From Miltoncostaea sp050250915 (GTDB lineage: Bacteria > Actinomycetota > Thermoleophilia > Miltoncostaeales > Miltoncostaeaceae), in assembly GCA_050250915.1 (NCBI GenBank), contig JBFWNT010000002.1, positions 62,001 through 126,000 on the forward strand: DNA of 64,000 bases, in the 5' to 3' direction. Positions 41,319 to 49,657 of the stretch are shown piece by piece. A model generated the notes under the pieces. That model had not been told where the DNA came from and ran no database searches. It saw only the letters and a program-made list of their open reading frames with translations. The position numbers and the translations under genes were made by a program. Numbering within the stretch: position 1 is the stretch's first letter; each line of letters starts with the position of its first letter.

Positions 41319-42319
41319 GCACGGTCTCCGCCCAGCCCCGGCCGTACCGGCTGGACGTCCATCCGCGTGGCTTCGGGGCGGGGGAGGGGATCGCCTCCGA
41401 CGCGCGGATCGGCCTGGCGGCGCAGCGGAAGTGGATGCCGCCGGTGCACTTCTACGACGAGCGCGGCTCCGCGCTGTTCGAGGAGATCACGCGGCTGCCC
41501 GAGTACTACCAGGGCCGCACGGAGCTGGGGATCCTGGAGCGCGTGGCGCCGGCGCTGGTCGCGCGCCACGGGGTGGCCGAGCTGGTGGAGCTCGGCTCCG
41601 GCGCGTCCCGCAAGACGCGGGCGCTGCTCGACGCGATGCGCGGCGCCGGGAGCCTGGAGCGGTACGTGCCGTTCGACGTCTGCCCGGAGGCGATCCTGGC
41701 GGCGGCCTCGGCACTGACCGAGGACTACCCGGAGCTCGACCTGCACGGCGTCGCGGGGGACTTCGGCCGCCACCTGCCCGCGGTCCCCCCGCGCGCCGCC
41801 GGGGGCGCCCGGCTCATCGCGTTCCTGGGAGGGACGATCGGCAACCTGGAGCCCGGCGAGCGGGCGCCGTTCCTCCGGTCGGTCGCCGAGCTGATGGGCG
41901 ACGACGACGTGCTGCTGGTCGGCACCGACCTGGCCGGCGACCCCGGCCGCATCCTCCCCGCCTACGACGACGCCGCCGGCGTCACCGCCGAGTTCAACCG
42001 CAACCTCCTGAGGGTCATGAACCGCGAGCTCGACGCGGACTTCGACCTGGACGCCTTCGCCCACGTCGCGGTCTACGACCCGGGGCCCCCGTGGATCGAG
42101 ATGCGCCTGCGGTCGATCGGCCCCCAGGTGGTCCGTCTGGCCGCCCTGGACATGACGGTCGCGTTCGCGGACGGCGAGGAGATGCGCACCGAGATCTCCT
42201 GCAAGTTCACCCGCGACTCGGTGGAGGGGATGTACGCCGACGCCGGGCTCGGGCTGGTCGAGTGGCACGAGGACCCGCGCGGCTGGTTCGCGGTCTCCCT
42301 CGCGCGTCGCATCTCCTAG
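41315..42319 (+). CDS. egtD: L-histidine N-alpha-methyltransferase EgtD
   Basis: 334-residue SAM enzyme trimethylating histidine to hercynine, the first step of ergothioneine synthesis. Family landmarks are PVHFYDERGSALFEEITRLPEYY, ELGSGASRKTRALLDAM (SAM loop), IAFLGGTIGNLEPGER, LLVGTDL and the C-terminal EMRTEISCKFT with the histidine-binding Glu and Ser. GTG start in GTGA overlap with egtB, so the two steps are coupled. egtA, egtC and egtE are not in this window. Confidence 0.94.
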   Translation: MSTVSAQPRPYRLDVHPRGFGAGEGIASDARIGLAAQRKWMPPVHFYDERGSALFEEITRLPEYYQGRTELGILERVAPALVARHGVAELVELGSGASRKTRALLDAMRGAGSLERYVPFDVCPEAILAAASALTEDYPELDLHGVAGDFGRHLPAVPPRAAGGARLIAFLGGTIGNLEPGERAPFLRSVAELMGDDDVLLVGTDLAGDPGRILPAYDDAAGVTAEFNRNLLRVMNRELDADFDLDAFAHVAVYDPGPPWIEMRLRSIGPQVVRLAALDMTVAFADGEEMRTEISCKFTRDSVEGMYADAGLGLVEWHEDPRGWFAVSLARRIS

Positions 42320-42383
42320 CGGGCGCCGACACCACGCACGATGCGGTATGCGGCCCGCCCGCCCGCGTGCCGATACCGGCGGC

Positions 42384-43082
42384 ATGACGCCCCTCGCGCC
42401 CGCGGTGTTCGAGCTCCGGACCATCGGACTGTCGATCGCCGCGTGCGGCGTGGCGGGCGTGTTCGCGGTGGGGGACCCGGCGCCGCAGGATCTGCGCGCC
42501 GGGGCCGCGGGCCTCGCGGGGGCGCTCATCCTGCTGTGGGTGGTCGGGGGCGCCCGTGCGGCGCGGCGGGCGGCGCGGCTGGCGCTGCCCGCGCCCGCGC
42601 GCTGGCGCCTGGAGGGCACCGCGGTGACCGTCCTGCGGGTCCTGGTCGCCCGGACACTGCCCGCGGCGGCGCTGGCCGTCGGGGGCGCCGCCGCCGCCGC
42701 GCCGTACGTCGAGGGGACCGGCGCGGCGGCGGCCGGCGCGCTCCTCGGCGCCGGGGCGTCCGCCCTGCTGGCGGCCCAGCGCGTCCGCCGGGTGGAGCGC
42801 GTCCGCGGGCGGCGTCTGCTGCACGCGGCCACGCTGCTGCGCCCGCTGGGCCGCAACAGCCTGTTCCTGGAGCCCGCGGCGCTCGCCGACCGCCCCGACG
42901 GGCCGCCCGCCACCGCGCCCTGGCCGTCGCACCGGCCGCCGCAGCGGACGCCGCGGGCGGCGATCGAGCTGGAGCCCGCCAACGGGGCGGCGTTCCACGG
43001 GGCGGGGGTGCGCCCGCGCCCGCCCGGCAGGGTCAGCGCCGGGGCGGCTCCGGGTCCTCGGGGTCCTGCGGCGGACGGATGA
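42384..43082 (+). CDS. Hypothetical membrane protein
   Basis: 232-residue Ala/Gly-rich protein with about four hydrophobic helices, in segments near LSIAACGVAGVFAV, GAAGLAGALILLWVVGG, ARTLPAAALAVGGAAAAAPYV and AAAGALLGAGASALLAA. A Pro/Arg-rich cytoplasmic tail follows. No family recognised. An alternative ATG lies at 42348. Its last 50 bases overlap the end of the convergent Crp-family gene, so the C-terminus may be poorly conserved. Confidence 0.6.
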   Translation: MTPLAPAVFELRTIGLSIAACGVAGVFAVGDPAPQDLRAGAAGLAGALILLWVVGGARAARRAARLALPAPARWRLEGTAVTVLRVLVARTLPAAALAVGGAAAAAPYVEGTGAAAAGALLGAGASALLAAQRVRRVERVRGRRLLHAATLLRPLGRNSLFLEPAALADRPDGPPATAPWPSHRPPQRTPRAAIELEPANGAAFHGAGVRPRPPGRVSAGAAPGPRGPAADG

Positions 43083-43719
43083 TCAGGGTCCGGTTCCGGA
43101 CCTCGATCTCACCGCTCTCGGCGAGCCGCCCGAGCGCGATCGTCACCGACTCGCGCACCGCGCCCACCATGTTCGCCAGCTCCTGGTGGGTCAGGCGCAG
43201 GTCCAGCCGGATGCCGTCGGGGGTCACCCGGCCCCAGCGCTCCGCCAGCTGACGCAGCTTCAGGAGCAGCCGGCGCTCCACCCGCGGCTCCAGCGCGATG
43301 GCCACCGCCAGCTCCCGGTCGGCGATCTGCGCGCTCAGCACCCGCACCAGGTTCGCCGCCAGCGCGGGGTCGCGCATCCACTGCTCCATGCGCGGGCGGT
43401 CGACCATGTGCAGGAACGACTCCTCGATGGCGAAGCACCGGACCTGGGGCCCCGAGGCCGCCCACGGGTCGATGGGCCGCACCAGCAGGTCGCCCTGCTC
43501 CAGCAGCCCGATGGTGCGCTCGCGCTCCTCGGGCGCCACCACCGCCAGCGCCAGGCGCCCCAGGCCCACGACGCAGCAGACCGCCTTGCTCGCGCCGACG
43601 TCGAACTCCTGGCCGGCGTCCAGGTGCACGGCCTCCAGGCCGTCGACCGCCGCCGCCAGCGCCTGCTCCGACAGGTCGGCGAACAGGTCGATCGTGCGGA
43701 AGCCGTCGGTGTCGGTCAT
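43033..43719 (-). CDS. Crp/Fnr family transcriptional regulator
   Basis: 228-residue regulator. The N-terminal cyclic-nucleotide-binding-like beta barrel (LFADLSEQALAAAVDGLEAV onward) lacks the standard cAMP phosphate-binding cassette, so the effector is uncertain. The C-terminal winged HTH includes LDLRLTHQELANMVGAVRES then VTIALGRLAESGEIEV. The Arg-Glu in VGAVRESV aligns with the recognition-helix pair of Crp that contacts TGTGA. ATG in ATGA overlap with the CPBP gene upstream, so the two form an operon. A TGTGA-type site lies upstream of egtB about 3 kb away. Confidence 0.88.
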   Translation of the reverse strand: MTDTDGFRTIDLFADLSEQALAAAVDGLEAVHLDAGQEFDVGASKAVCCVVGLGRLALAVVAPEERERTIGLLEQGDLLVRPIDPWAASGPQVRCFAIEESFLHMVDRPRMEQWMRDPALAANLVRVLSAQIADRELAVAIALEPRVERRLLLKLRQLAERWGRVTPDGIRLDLRLTHQELANMVGAVRESVTIALGRLAESGEIEVRNRTLIIRPPQDPEDPEPPRR

Positions 43720-44480
43720 GAGGTCGAGTACACGATCAGGCTGACGGCCGCGACGGCGTTGACGGTGGCGTGCGCGGTCACCGACCCCCAGTACCCCCGG
43801 GTGCGGTAGACCCACGCCAGCGCCAGCCCCGTCAGGACGATGCCGACCGCCCGGGGCCACAGCACGTACGAGTCGAAGTGCGCGGCGGCGAACACGATGC
43901 TGCTGATCGGGGCGGCGAACCAGAAGCGCATCCTCCGGACGAGGCCGCGCAGCATGAGGCCACGGAACAGCAGTTCCTCCCCCAGCGGGGCCAGCACGGT
44001 AAGGGCGACCACCCACAGCACCAGCTCCCAGGGCGCGGTGCCGATCTCCTCCTGGTCCTGGACCAGCCGGTCCACGTGGGGGTCGATCGCCGACCCGAGG
44101 GCCAGCAGGGCCGCGGCGCCCACGACGATCAGCAGCCCGACGCCGAGGCCCGTCAGCACGACGCTGCGCGGGGGCCTCTTGATCGCGAAGACCAGCCGGC
44201 GCTCGTGCGCCGGGAGCCCGCGCCAGAGCATCAGCCCGAACAGCAGGATGAGCGAGCTGGCGACGAACTGGAGCACCGTCAGCAGCGCGTCCTCGCCCAT
44301 CGGCGTGGCGCTGAGGACCGCGGCGACCACCATCGCGCCCAGGAAGGCCGCGATCACGGCCCCCGGCGGCGACAGCACCCGCCACCAGAACCCGGGGGCC
44401 CGCGACACGGGCGGGGGCGGTGGCGGAGGGGGCGGCGGTGGGGGCGGCGGCCCGTGGGGTGCGGGATCGATCGTCGCCAT
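43716..44480 (-). CDS. CPBP family intramembrane metalloprotease (CAAX protease-like)
   Basis: 254-residue polytopic protein of the CPBP/Abi family. Motif 1 EELLFRGLMLRGL (near 168-180), motif 2 FAAAHF and motif 3 HATVNA are all present, so the metal site looks intact. An unusual run of fourteen prolines follows residue 10, before the first helix. A TAGACT -10 lies 6 bases before the ATG. The gene is transcribed divergently from trpS and overlaps the Crp-family gene as ATGA. Substrate unknown. Confidence 0.88.
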   Translation of the reverse strand: MATIDPAPHGPPPPPPPPPPPPPPVSRAPGFWWRVLSPPGAVIAAFLGAMVVAAVLSATPMGEDALLTVLQFVASSLILLFGLMLWRGLPAHERRLVFAIKRPPRSVVLTGLGVGLLIVVGAAALLALGSAIDPHVDRLVQDQEEIGTAPWELVLWVVALTVLAPLGEELLFRGLMLRGLVRRMRFWFAAPISSIVFAAAHFDSYVLWPRAVGIVLTGLALAWVYRTRGYWGSVTAHATVNAVAAVSLIVYSTS

Positions 44481-44486
44481 CGAACG

Positions 44487-44492
44487 AGTCTA
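44487..44492 (-). promoter_or_regulatory. -10 element of the CPBP-crp operon
   Basis: TAGACT on the minus strand, 6 bases before the ATG at 44480; leaderless start predicted. Divergent from the trpS TAGCAT at 44526. Confidence 0.6.
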
Positions 44493-44525
44493 CGGCCCGT
44501 CTCCCGGATCGGATCCGGCGGTCGG

Positions 44526-44531
44526 TAGCAT
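44526..44531 (+). promoter_or_regulatory. -10 element of trpS
   Basis: TAGCAT ending 7 bases before the trpS ATG. No space for a T-box leader. Confidence 0.6.
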
Positions 44532-44538
44532 CCCGCCG

Positions 44539-45537
44539 ATGTCCGCCGTCGCCACGAGGGAGCGCGTCTTCTCCGGGATGCGCCCCACCGGTCAGCTGCA
44601 CGTGGGGCATCTGCTCGGCGCCCTGGGCAACTGGGTGACGCTCCAGGACGGATACGACTGCATCTACAGCGTGGTCGACCTCCACGCGCTCACGACGGGG
44701 TACGAGCACCCGGAGGAGATCCGCCGCAACACCCGCGAGATGGTGGCCGACTGGCTGGCGGTCGGGGTCGACCCGGAGCGGAGCATCGTGTTCCGCCAGT
44801 CCGACGTCCACGAGCACGCCGAGCTGGCCACCCTGCTCGGGATGGTCACGCCGCTGTCGTGGCTGGAGCGCGTGCCCACGTACAAGGGCCAGATCGCGGA
44901 GCTGGGCGAGGCGATCGACACGTTCGGCTTCCTCGGCTACCCGCTCCTCCAGACCGCCGACATCATCCTGTACCGCGCCACCCGGGTCCCCGTGGGGCAG
45001 GACCAGCTGCCGCACCTGGAGCTGGCCCGCGAGGTGGTGCGGCGGATGAACCACCTGTACGGCGAGCTGTTCCCGGAGCCGCAGCCGATCCTGGCGGAGT
45101 TCCCCCTGGTGCTCGGGGTGGACAACCGCAAGATGAGCAAGAGCTACGGCAACGCCGTGACCCTCGCCAACAGCGACGAAGAGATCCAGAAGCTGGTGAT
45201 GTCGATGGTCACCGACCCGCAGCGCACGCGCCGCGACATCCCCGGGCGGCCCGAGATCTGCACGGTCTTCGCGTGGCACAAGGCGTTCGGGGCGTCGCCG
45301 GAGGAGATCGACGAGATCCACCGCGGGTGCACCACCGCCGAGCTCGGCTGCGTCGATGACAAGCGCGCCCTGGCGGAGCGCGTGAAGGGCCGCATCGGCC
45401 CGATCCGGGAGCGCCGCGAGGCCCTCATGGCCGACCCCTCCGCGATCGACGACATCCTGGCCGACGGGGCGGAGCGGGCCCGCGCGATCGCCGCCCCCAT
45501 CCTCGACGAGGTCAAGGAGGCGATGGGCCTCCGCTGA
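44539..45537 (+). CDS. trpS: Tryptophanyl-tRNA synthetase
   Basis: 332-residue class I aminoacyl-tRNA synthetase charging tRNA-Trp. The HIGH-type motif is PTGQLHVGHLLGAL (about 16-29) and the KMSKS loop is DNRKMSKSYGNAV (about 195-207). LLQTADIILY and PVGQDQLPHLELAREV are typical bacterial TrpRS segments. The ATG is supported by TAGCAT seven bases upstream. It heads a run into scpA-scpB-rluB-aroH, with a separate promoter before scpA. Confidence 0.95.
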   Translation: MSAVATRERVFSGMRPTGQLHVGHLLGALGNWVTLQDGYDCIYSVVDLHALTTGYEHPEEIRRNTREMVADWLAVGVDPERSIVFRQSDVHEHAELATLLGMVTPLSWLERVPTYKGQIAELGEAIDTFGFLGYPLLQTADIILYRATRVPVGQDQLPHLELAREVVRRMNHLYGELFPEPQPILAEFPLVLGVDNRKMSKSYGNAVTLANSDEEIQKLVMSMVTDPQRTRRDIPGRPEICTVFAWHKAFGASPEEIDEIHRGCTTAELGCVDDKRALAERVKGRIGPIRERREALMADPSAIDDILADGAERARAIAAPILDEVKEAMGLR

Positions 45538-45567
45538 GCCCGTCGCGGTGACGGCGGGCGGCGGGGC

Positions 45568-45573
45568 TATGCT
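45568..45573 (+). promoter_or_regulatory. -10 element of the scpA operon
   Basis: TATGCT ending 10 bases before the scpA ATG at 45584. Confidence 0.5.
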
Positions 45574-45583
45574 GGCCCCCGGG

Positions 45584-46303
45584 ATGCCCGCGCCGGACGC
45601 ACTCCAGCAGCCGATCGCCCTCGACCTGTTCGAGGGCCCGTTCGACCTGCTGCTCACGCTCGTCCTGCGCGACGAGGTGGAGCTGCTCGAGCTGCCGCTC
45701 CTGGAGGTCGTCACCGCCTCTCTGGGCGAGAACGCGCGCGAGCGGTGGGACACCGACACGGCGGGCGAGCTCATCGTGCTGCTGGCCGCCATGGCCGAGC
45801 TGAAGGCCCGGCGGATGCTGGGCGAGCCGGGGGAGGAGGAGCCCGACCCCGACACGCTGGAGGCGCGCGAGGCGCTCGCGGCGCGGCTGGTCGCGTACGC
45901 GCCGTTCCAGCGCGCCGCCGAGTGGCTGGCCGAGCAGGCGCGCAACCACGTGGGGCCGCGCTACCGGCGCGTCCCGCTCGAGGGCGCCTCCCCGCCCCCG
46001 CCGCCGGAGGAGGACCCGAAGCAGCTGGGCGAGGCGATGGCGCGGATGCTCATCGCGCCGCCGGCGCCGTCGCTGTCGCACCTCACCAGCCGGCGGGTCA
46101 GCATGCCCGCCGCGCTCGCCCGCCTGCAGGCGGCCCTGGGCCGGGCCCGGGCCGTCAGCTTCGACGCGTTCACCGACGGCATGGAGCCGCTGGAGGAGGC
46201 GATCGCCCTGATGGCGGCGCTGGAGCTCGCGCGCCGCGGCGAGGTCACGCTCGCCCAGGCGGAGCCGTTCGGCGACATCGCGATCACCGGGTCGCGCCTG
46301 TGA
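45584..46303 (+). CDS. scpA: Segregation and condensation protein ScpA
   Basis: 239-residue kleisin subunit of the bacterial SMC condensin. The N-terminal DLFEGPFDLLLTLVLRDEVELLELPL is the family signature for SMC-neck binding. The acidic linker (EPGEEEPDPDTLEARE) and a C-terminal winged-helix (LEEAIALMAALELARRGEVTLAQAEPFGDIAI) for the SMC head follow. ATG after TATGCT; an in-frame ATG at 45569 overlaps that hexamer and is less likely. GTGA-type overlap with scpB. Confidence 0.94.
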   Translation: MPAPDALQQPIALDLFEGPFDLLLTLVLRDEVELLELPLLEVVTASLGENARERWDTDTAGELIVLLAAMAELKARRMLGEPGEEEPDPDTLEAREALAARLVAYAPFQRAAEWLAEQARNHVGPRYRRVPLEGASPPPPPEEDPKQLGEAMARMLIAPPAPSLSHLTSRRVSMPAALARLQAALGRARAVSFDAFTDGMEPLEEAIALMAALELARRGEVTLAQAEPFGDIAITGSRL

Positions 46304-46941
46304 GCGTGTCGGAGCTGGCCCGGCAGGTGGAGGCGCTGCTCTTCCTGTCGCCGGAGCCGCTGCCGCTGGTGGCGCTCTGCGAGATCACCGAGGAGTCGCC
46401 GGGGGCCGTCCAGCGGGCGCTGGCCGAGCTGGGCGGGCGGCACGACGCGGGGACGGGGCTGGAGGTGGCGGAGATCGCCGGCGGGTTCACGCTGCGGACC
46501 CGCGCGGACCTGTCGGGCGTGGTCGACCGGCTGCGCGAGCGCCCGCCCGACGACCGCGTCTCGCCCGCCGCGCTCGAGACGCTCGCCGTGGTCGCCTACC
46601 TGGAGCCGGTCAGCCGGCCGCAGATCAGCCGCCTGCGCGGCGTGTCGGTCGACTCGACGGTGGCCTCGCTCCTCGACCGGGGGCTGCTGGAGGAGGCGGG
46701 CCGCCCGCCCGACGGCGGGGCGATGCGCTACCGCACCACCCGGGCGTTCCAGGAGCGCTTCGGCCTCCGGCGGGCCGGGGACCTGCCTCCGCTGGAGCGG
46801 TTCGAGCTCAGCGGGCCGGAGGCGGAGCGCGTCCGGCTCCAGCTGGTCCAGGCCGGGCATCTCGCCGGCGACGAGGACGACGCCGGGGACGAGGCCGAGG
46901 GCGGCGCCCCGACCCCCTCGGACGCGCCGGATGGCGGATGA
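46300..46941 (+). CDS. scpB: Segregation and condensation protein ScpB
   Basis: 213-residue winged-helix partner of ScpA. Characteristic segments are LARQVEALLFLSPEPLPL, the second winged helix LSPAALETLAVVAYLEPVSRPQISRLRGVSVDSTVASLLDRGLL (from about 85) and FGLRRAGDLPPL. The acidic C-terminal tail (GDEDDAGDEAEGG) is typical. GTG start overlapping the scpA stop; it overlaps rluB by 11 bases. Confidence 0.93.
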   Translation: MSVSELARQVEALLFLSPEPLPLVALCEITEESPGAVQRALAELGGRHDAGTGLEVAEIAGGFTLRTRADLSGVVDRLRERPPDDRVSPAALETLAVVAYLEPVSRPQISRLRGVSVDSTVASLLDRGLLEEAGRPPDGGAMRYRTTRAFQERFGLRRAGDLPPLERFELSGPEAERVRLQLVQAGHLAGDEDDAGDEAEGGAPTPSDAPDGG

Positions 46942-47662
46942 GCGCATGAGGGTCCATCGCGCCCTCGCCCAGGCGGGGGTGGCGAGCCGCCGGGCCGCGG
47001 AGGCGCTGGTCGCCGAGGGGCGCGTGAGCGTGAACGGCGCGCCCGCCACGGTCGGCCAGCTCGTGGGACCCGAGGACGCCCTGGCGGTCGACGGCCAGCC
47101 GGTGCGCGGGTCGGAGCCGCGGCGCGCCTACCTGCTCAACAAGGCCCGGGGCGTCGTCTCGACGGCGCACGACCCCCAGGGGCGGCCGACGGTGCTGGAC
47201 GAGCTGCCCGACGACGTGCGCCTGTACCCGGTCGGCCGTCTCGACATCGACACCACGGGCGCCCTCGTCATCACCAACGACGGCGAGCTGGCCGCCCGCC
47301 TGATGCACCCCGGCACGAAGGCCCCGAAGACGTACGAGGTGCTCATGCGCGGACAGGTCTCGGCCGCGACGATCCGCCGGCTCCGCAACGGGGTCGAGCT
47401 GGACGACGGGATGACACATCCGGCGAAGGTGGAGGTCATGGACCGCAAGGCCCCGGGCGGCACGTGGCTGCTCATCGAGCTCACGGAGGGCCGGAACCGG
47501 CAGATCCGGAGGATGGGGGAGGCGGTCGGCCACCGGGTGATGCGCCTGCACCGCTCCCGCTACGGCGGCATCGGGCTCGCCCGCCTCAAGCCGGGACGAT
47601 GGCGCCCCCTCACCCGGGCCGAGTGGCGCCGCCTCGGCGAGATCGCGGGGCTGCAGCGGTGA
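46931..47662 (+). CDS. rluB: 23S rRNA pseudouridine synthase (RluB/RsuA family)
   Basis: 243-residue pseudouridine synthase. An N-terminal S4 RNA-binding domain (RVHRALAQAGVASRRAAEALVAEGRVSVNG) precedes the catalytic domain with GRLDIDTTGALVITNDGELA, whose aspartate is the nucleophile. TYEVLMRGQVS and EGRNRQIRRMGEAVGH complete the family pattern. Members modify 23S rRNA near position 2605. The scpA-scpB-rluB order is common in Gram-positive bacteria. It overlaps aroH as GTGA. Confidence 0.92.
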   Translation: MADERMRVHRALAQAGVASRRAAEALVAEGRVSVNGAPATVGQLVGPEDALAVDGQPVRGSEPRRAYLLNKARGVVSTAHDPQGRPTVLDELPDDVRLYPVGRLDIDTTGALVITNDGELAARLMHPGTKAPKTYEVLMRGQVSAATIRRLRNGVELDDGMTHPAKVEVMDRKAPGGTWLLIELTEGRNRQIRRMGEAVGHRVMRLHRSRYGGIGLARLKPGRWRPLTRAEWRRLGEIAGLQR

Positions 47663-48036
47663 ACGGCTCGGTCGTCCGCGCGGTCCGCGGGGCCACCTCG
47701 GTGGACGAGGACACCCCCGACGCGATCCTCGAGAGCACCGCGGAGCTCCTCACCGAGGTCCTGGAGCGCAACGAGCTCCGCACGGACGACCTCATCTCGA
47801 TCATCTTCACGATGACCCCGGATCTGCACTCCGAGTTCCCCGCCCTCGCCGCCCGCCAGGCCGGCCTCACCACGATCCCGCTCCTCTGCGCCAGCGAGAT
47901 CCCGGTCCCGGGGAGCCTGGGCATGTGCATCCGCCTCATGCTCCACTGCACCGTCCCCTGGGACCGCCCGATCCACCACGTGTACCTCCGCGACGCCCGT
48001 CAGCTCCGTCCCGATCTGGCGGAGGAGCCCCAGTAA
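47659..48036 (+). CDS. aroH: Monofunctional chorismate mutase, AroH type
   Basis: 125-residue AroH-fold trimeric chorismate mutase, converting chorismate to prephenate. VRAVRGATSVDEDTPDAILEST is the diagnostic N-terminus with the active-site Arg. IIFTMTPDLHSEFPA, CASEIPVPGSLGMCIRLMLH (catalytic Glu and Arg) and the C-terminal VYLRDARQLRPDL follow. GTG start overlapping the rluB stop. It supplies prephenate for the TyrA encoded 6.6 kb downstream. Confidence 0.93.
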   Translation: MNGSVVRAVRGATSVDEDTPDAILESTAELLTEVLERNELRTDDLISIIFTMTPDLHSEFPALAARQAGLTTIPLLCASEIPVPGSLGMCIRLMLHCTVPWDRPIHHVYLRDARQLRPDLAEEPQ

Positions 48037-48060
48037 GGACCGCGAGGGCCGGCCGCTGCG

Positions 48061-48088
48061 GCAATTGAGACCACCGGATCTCAATCGC
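48061..48088. repeat. CAATYGAGA hairpin element, copy C
   Basis: Arms GCAATTGAGA (48061-48070) and TCTCAATCGC (48079-48088), nine of ten pairing, with CCACCGGA between. Same family as copies A and B 21 kb away. A weaker relative, CAATTGAG (48153-48160) with CTCATGTG (48171-48178), lies in the same gap. The rest of 48037-48282 holds no gene I can support. Confidence 0.65.
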
Positions 48089-48282
48089 CCGGTCCCCGCG
48101 CTGACTCCGACCCCTCGACGGTTCGCGTGGGTCAGGTCGGGCGATGAAGGCGCAATTGAGGTCGTGCGTTCTCATGTGCATCAGCTCGCGGGGGAATTCG
48201 CTGCGCCGTTGTCACGCTTTCGGCGCGCAGCGGGCGCGATTCGGTGTCGAGCTGATGCAGGGGCACGGGCCATCCTCGGCGC

Positions 48283-48813
48283 ATGACCGAGAGCCTCGAC
48301 AAGGGACCACCGCTCGGATCGAAGCCACCCTGCCTCATCTGCATGGGACCCGGCGACGGCGAGCGGGCCCAACTCCACCTGTCCTACGGCGTGAGCGTCT
48401 GGCTCTGCGCCGCCCACCGTTCCGATGAGTTCCAGCGACGCCGCGCCGGGCGGGACTTCGTCGCGACCCTGTCCGGCGCTTGGCAGGCGTCGGGGGTGCT
48501 GACCCGTCGCCGTCAACGGGCGCTCGAGATCCACCTGGCGCGCCTCACGGCCGGCCGGCAGCAACGGCCGGGACGTCGCCCCGGCTCGTACAGCTGGCCC
48601 GGACTGCGCGCCGAGGCCGAGGCGCGCTGGGCCGCAGGGGATTCCGCCCGGCTCGTCATCGACGAGCTCCGAGGGCGACACCGCCGCGCTGCCGCACTCG
48701 TGCCCTCACGCGCCACGATGTATCGCTGGTTCCGCGAGGCGAGATGGGCAGCGGATGCGCCCGACGCCGACGGAGCGTCCGCTGAACGGCTCGAGGGGGC
48801 GCCGGTGAAGTGA
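48283..48813 (+). CDS. Hypothetical zinc-finger-like/HTH protein
   Basis: 176-residue protein. An N-terminal CLICMGPGDGE and LCAAH pair (Cys-x2-Cys and Cys-x2-His) could bind zinc. The central block is basic (SDEFQRRRAGRDFVATLSGAW). The C-terminal part has a Hin/transposase-like helix-turn-helix (EAEARWAAGDSARLVIDELR then PSRATMYRWFREARW). I recall similar paralogues in other actinobacterial genomes but cannot verify it. A DNA-binding role is likely; the neighbouring palindromes are possible targets. It ends 31 bases from the convergent nadC. Confidence 0.7.
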   Translation: MTESLDKGPPLGSKPPCLICMGPGDGERAQLHLSYGVSVWLCAAHRSDEFQRRRAGRDFVATLSGAWQASGVLTRRRQRALEIHLARLTAGRQQRPGRRPGSYSWPGLRAEAEARWAAGDSARLVIDELRGRHRRAAALVPSRATMYRWFREARWAADAPDADGASAERLEGAPVK

Positions 48814-48844
48814 TGCCCGTCGCGGCCGCGCCGAGCACGCCCCG

Positions 48845-49657
48845 TCAGTCGATGTCGAGACCCAGGTCGAGGGCGGGGGCGGAGTGGGTGAGGGCGCCGA
48901 CGGAGACGGCGTCCACGCCGGTCGCGCCCGCGGCGCGTGCGCCCTCCAGGGTCATCCCGCCGGAGGCCTCCAGCCTCGCCCGGCCGGCGACGACGGCGAC
49001 CGCCTCGCGCAGCTCGTCGGGCGTCATGTTGTCCAGCAGGATCCAGTCGGCGCCGGCGTCGAGGGCGTGGCGGACGCCGTCGAGGTCGTCGGCCTCCACC
49101 TCCACCAGCACGCCGGGGTACTCGCGCCGCGCCCGGGCGACCGCGTCCACCAGGCCCGCGCCCGCCAGGGCCAGGTGGTTGTCCTTCACGAGCACCCGGT
49201 CGTGGAGGCCCATCCGGTGGTTCACGCCGCCGCCGGCGACGACCGCCGCCTTCTCCAGCGCCCGCATCCCCGGCGTCGTCTTGCGGGTGTCGAGCACCGC
49301 TGCGGGGGCGGCCGCCTCGGCGTAGGCGGCGGTCAGCGTCGCGACCCCTGACAGGTGGCACAGCAGGTTCAGCAGCGTCCGCTCGGCGGTGAGGACGGCC
49401 CGCGCCGGCCCCCTGATCTCGCACACCACCGACCCCGGCTCCAGGCGGGCCCCGTCGTCGAGGCTCCACGACCCGGTGACCCTCGTCTGCCGCAGCACCT
49501 CCTCGCCGGCGGCGCGCCCCGCGAACACCCCCGGGCGGCGCGCGACCACCCGGGCGGTGGCCACGGCGCCGGCGGGGACGAGCAGCTCCGACGTGATGTC
49601 GCCGCGTTCGCCGAGGTCCTCGGCCAGCGCGGCGGCGACGACCTCGGCGGCGGTCAC
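48845..49657 (-). CDS. nadC: Nicotinate-nucleotide pyrophosphorylase (quinolinate phosphoribosyltransferase)
   Basis: 270-residue enzyme making nicotinate mononucleotide from quinolinate and PRPP. EDLGERGDITSELLVP is the N-terminal signature. Active-site segments are LNLLCHLSGVATLTAAY, LDTRKTTPGMRALEKAAVVAGGGVNHR, VKDNHLALAG, VEVEADDLDGVRHALDAGADWILLDNM and LEASGGMTLEGARAAGATGVDAVSVGALTHSA. GTG start in GTGA overlap with nadA; last gene of nadB-nadA-nadC. Confidence 0.95.
   Translation of the reverse strand: MTAAEVVAAALAEDLGERGDITSELLVPAGAVATARVVARRPGVFAGRAAGEEVLRQTRVTGSWSLDDGARLEPGSVVCEIRGPARAVLTAERTLLNLLCHLSGVATLTAAYAEAAAPAAVLDTRKTTPGMRALEKAAVVAGGGVNHRMGLHDRVLVKDNHLALAGAGLVDAVARARREYPGVLVEVEADDLDGVRHALDAGADWILLDNMTPDELREAVAVVAGRARLEASGGMTLEGARAAGATGVDAVSVGALTHSAPALDLGLDID

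Noticed and set aside
44481..44538. T-box leader before trpS
   Set aside because: Only 58 bases separate trpS from the divergent gene and a -10 sits 7 bases before the start.
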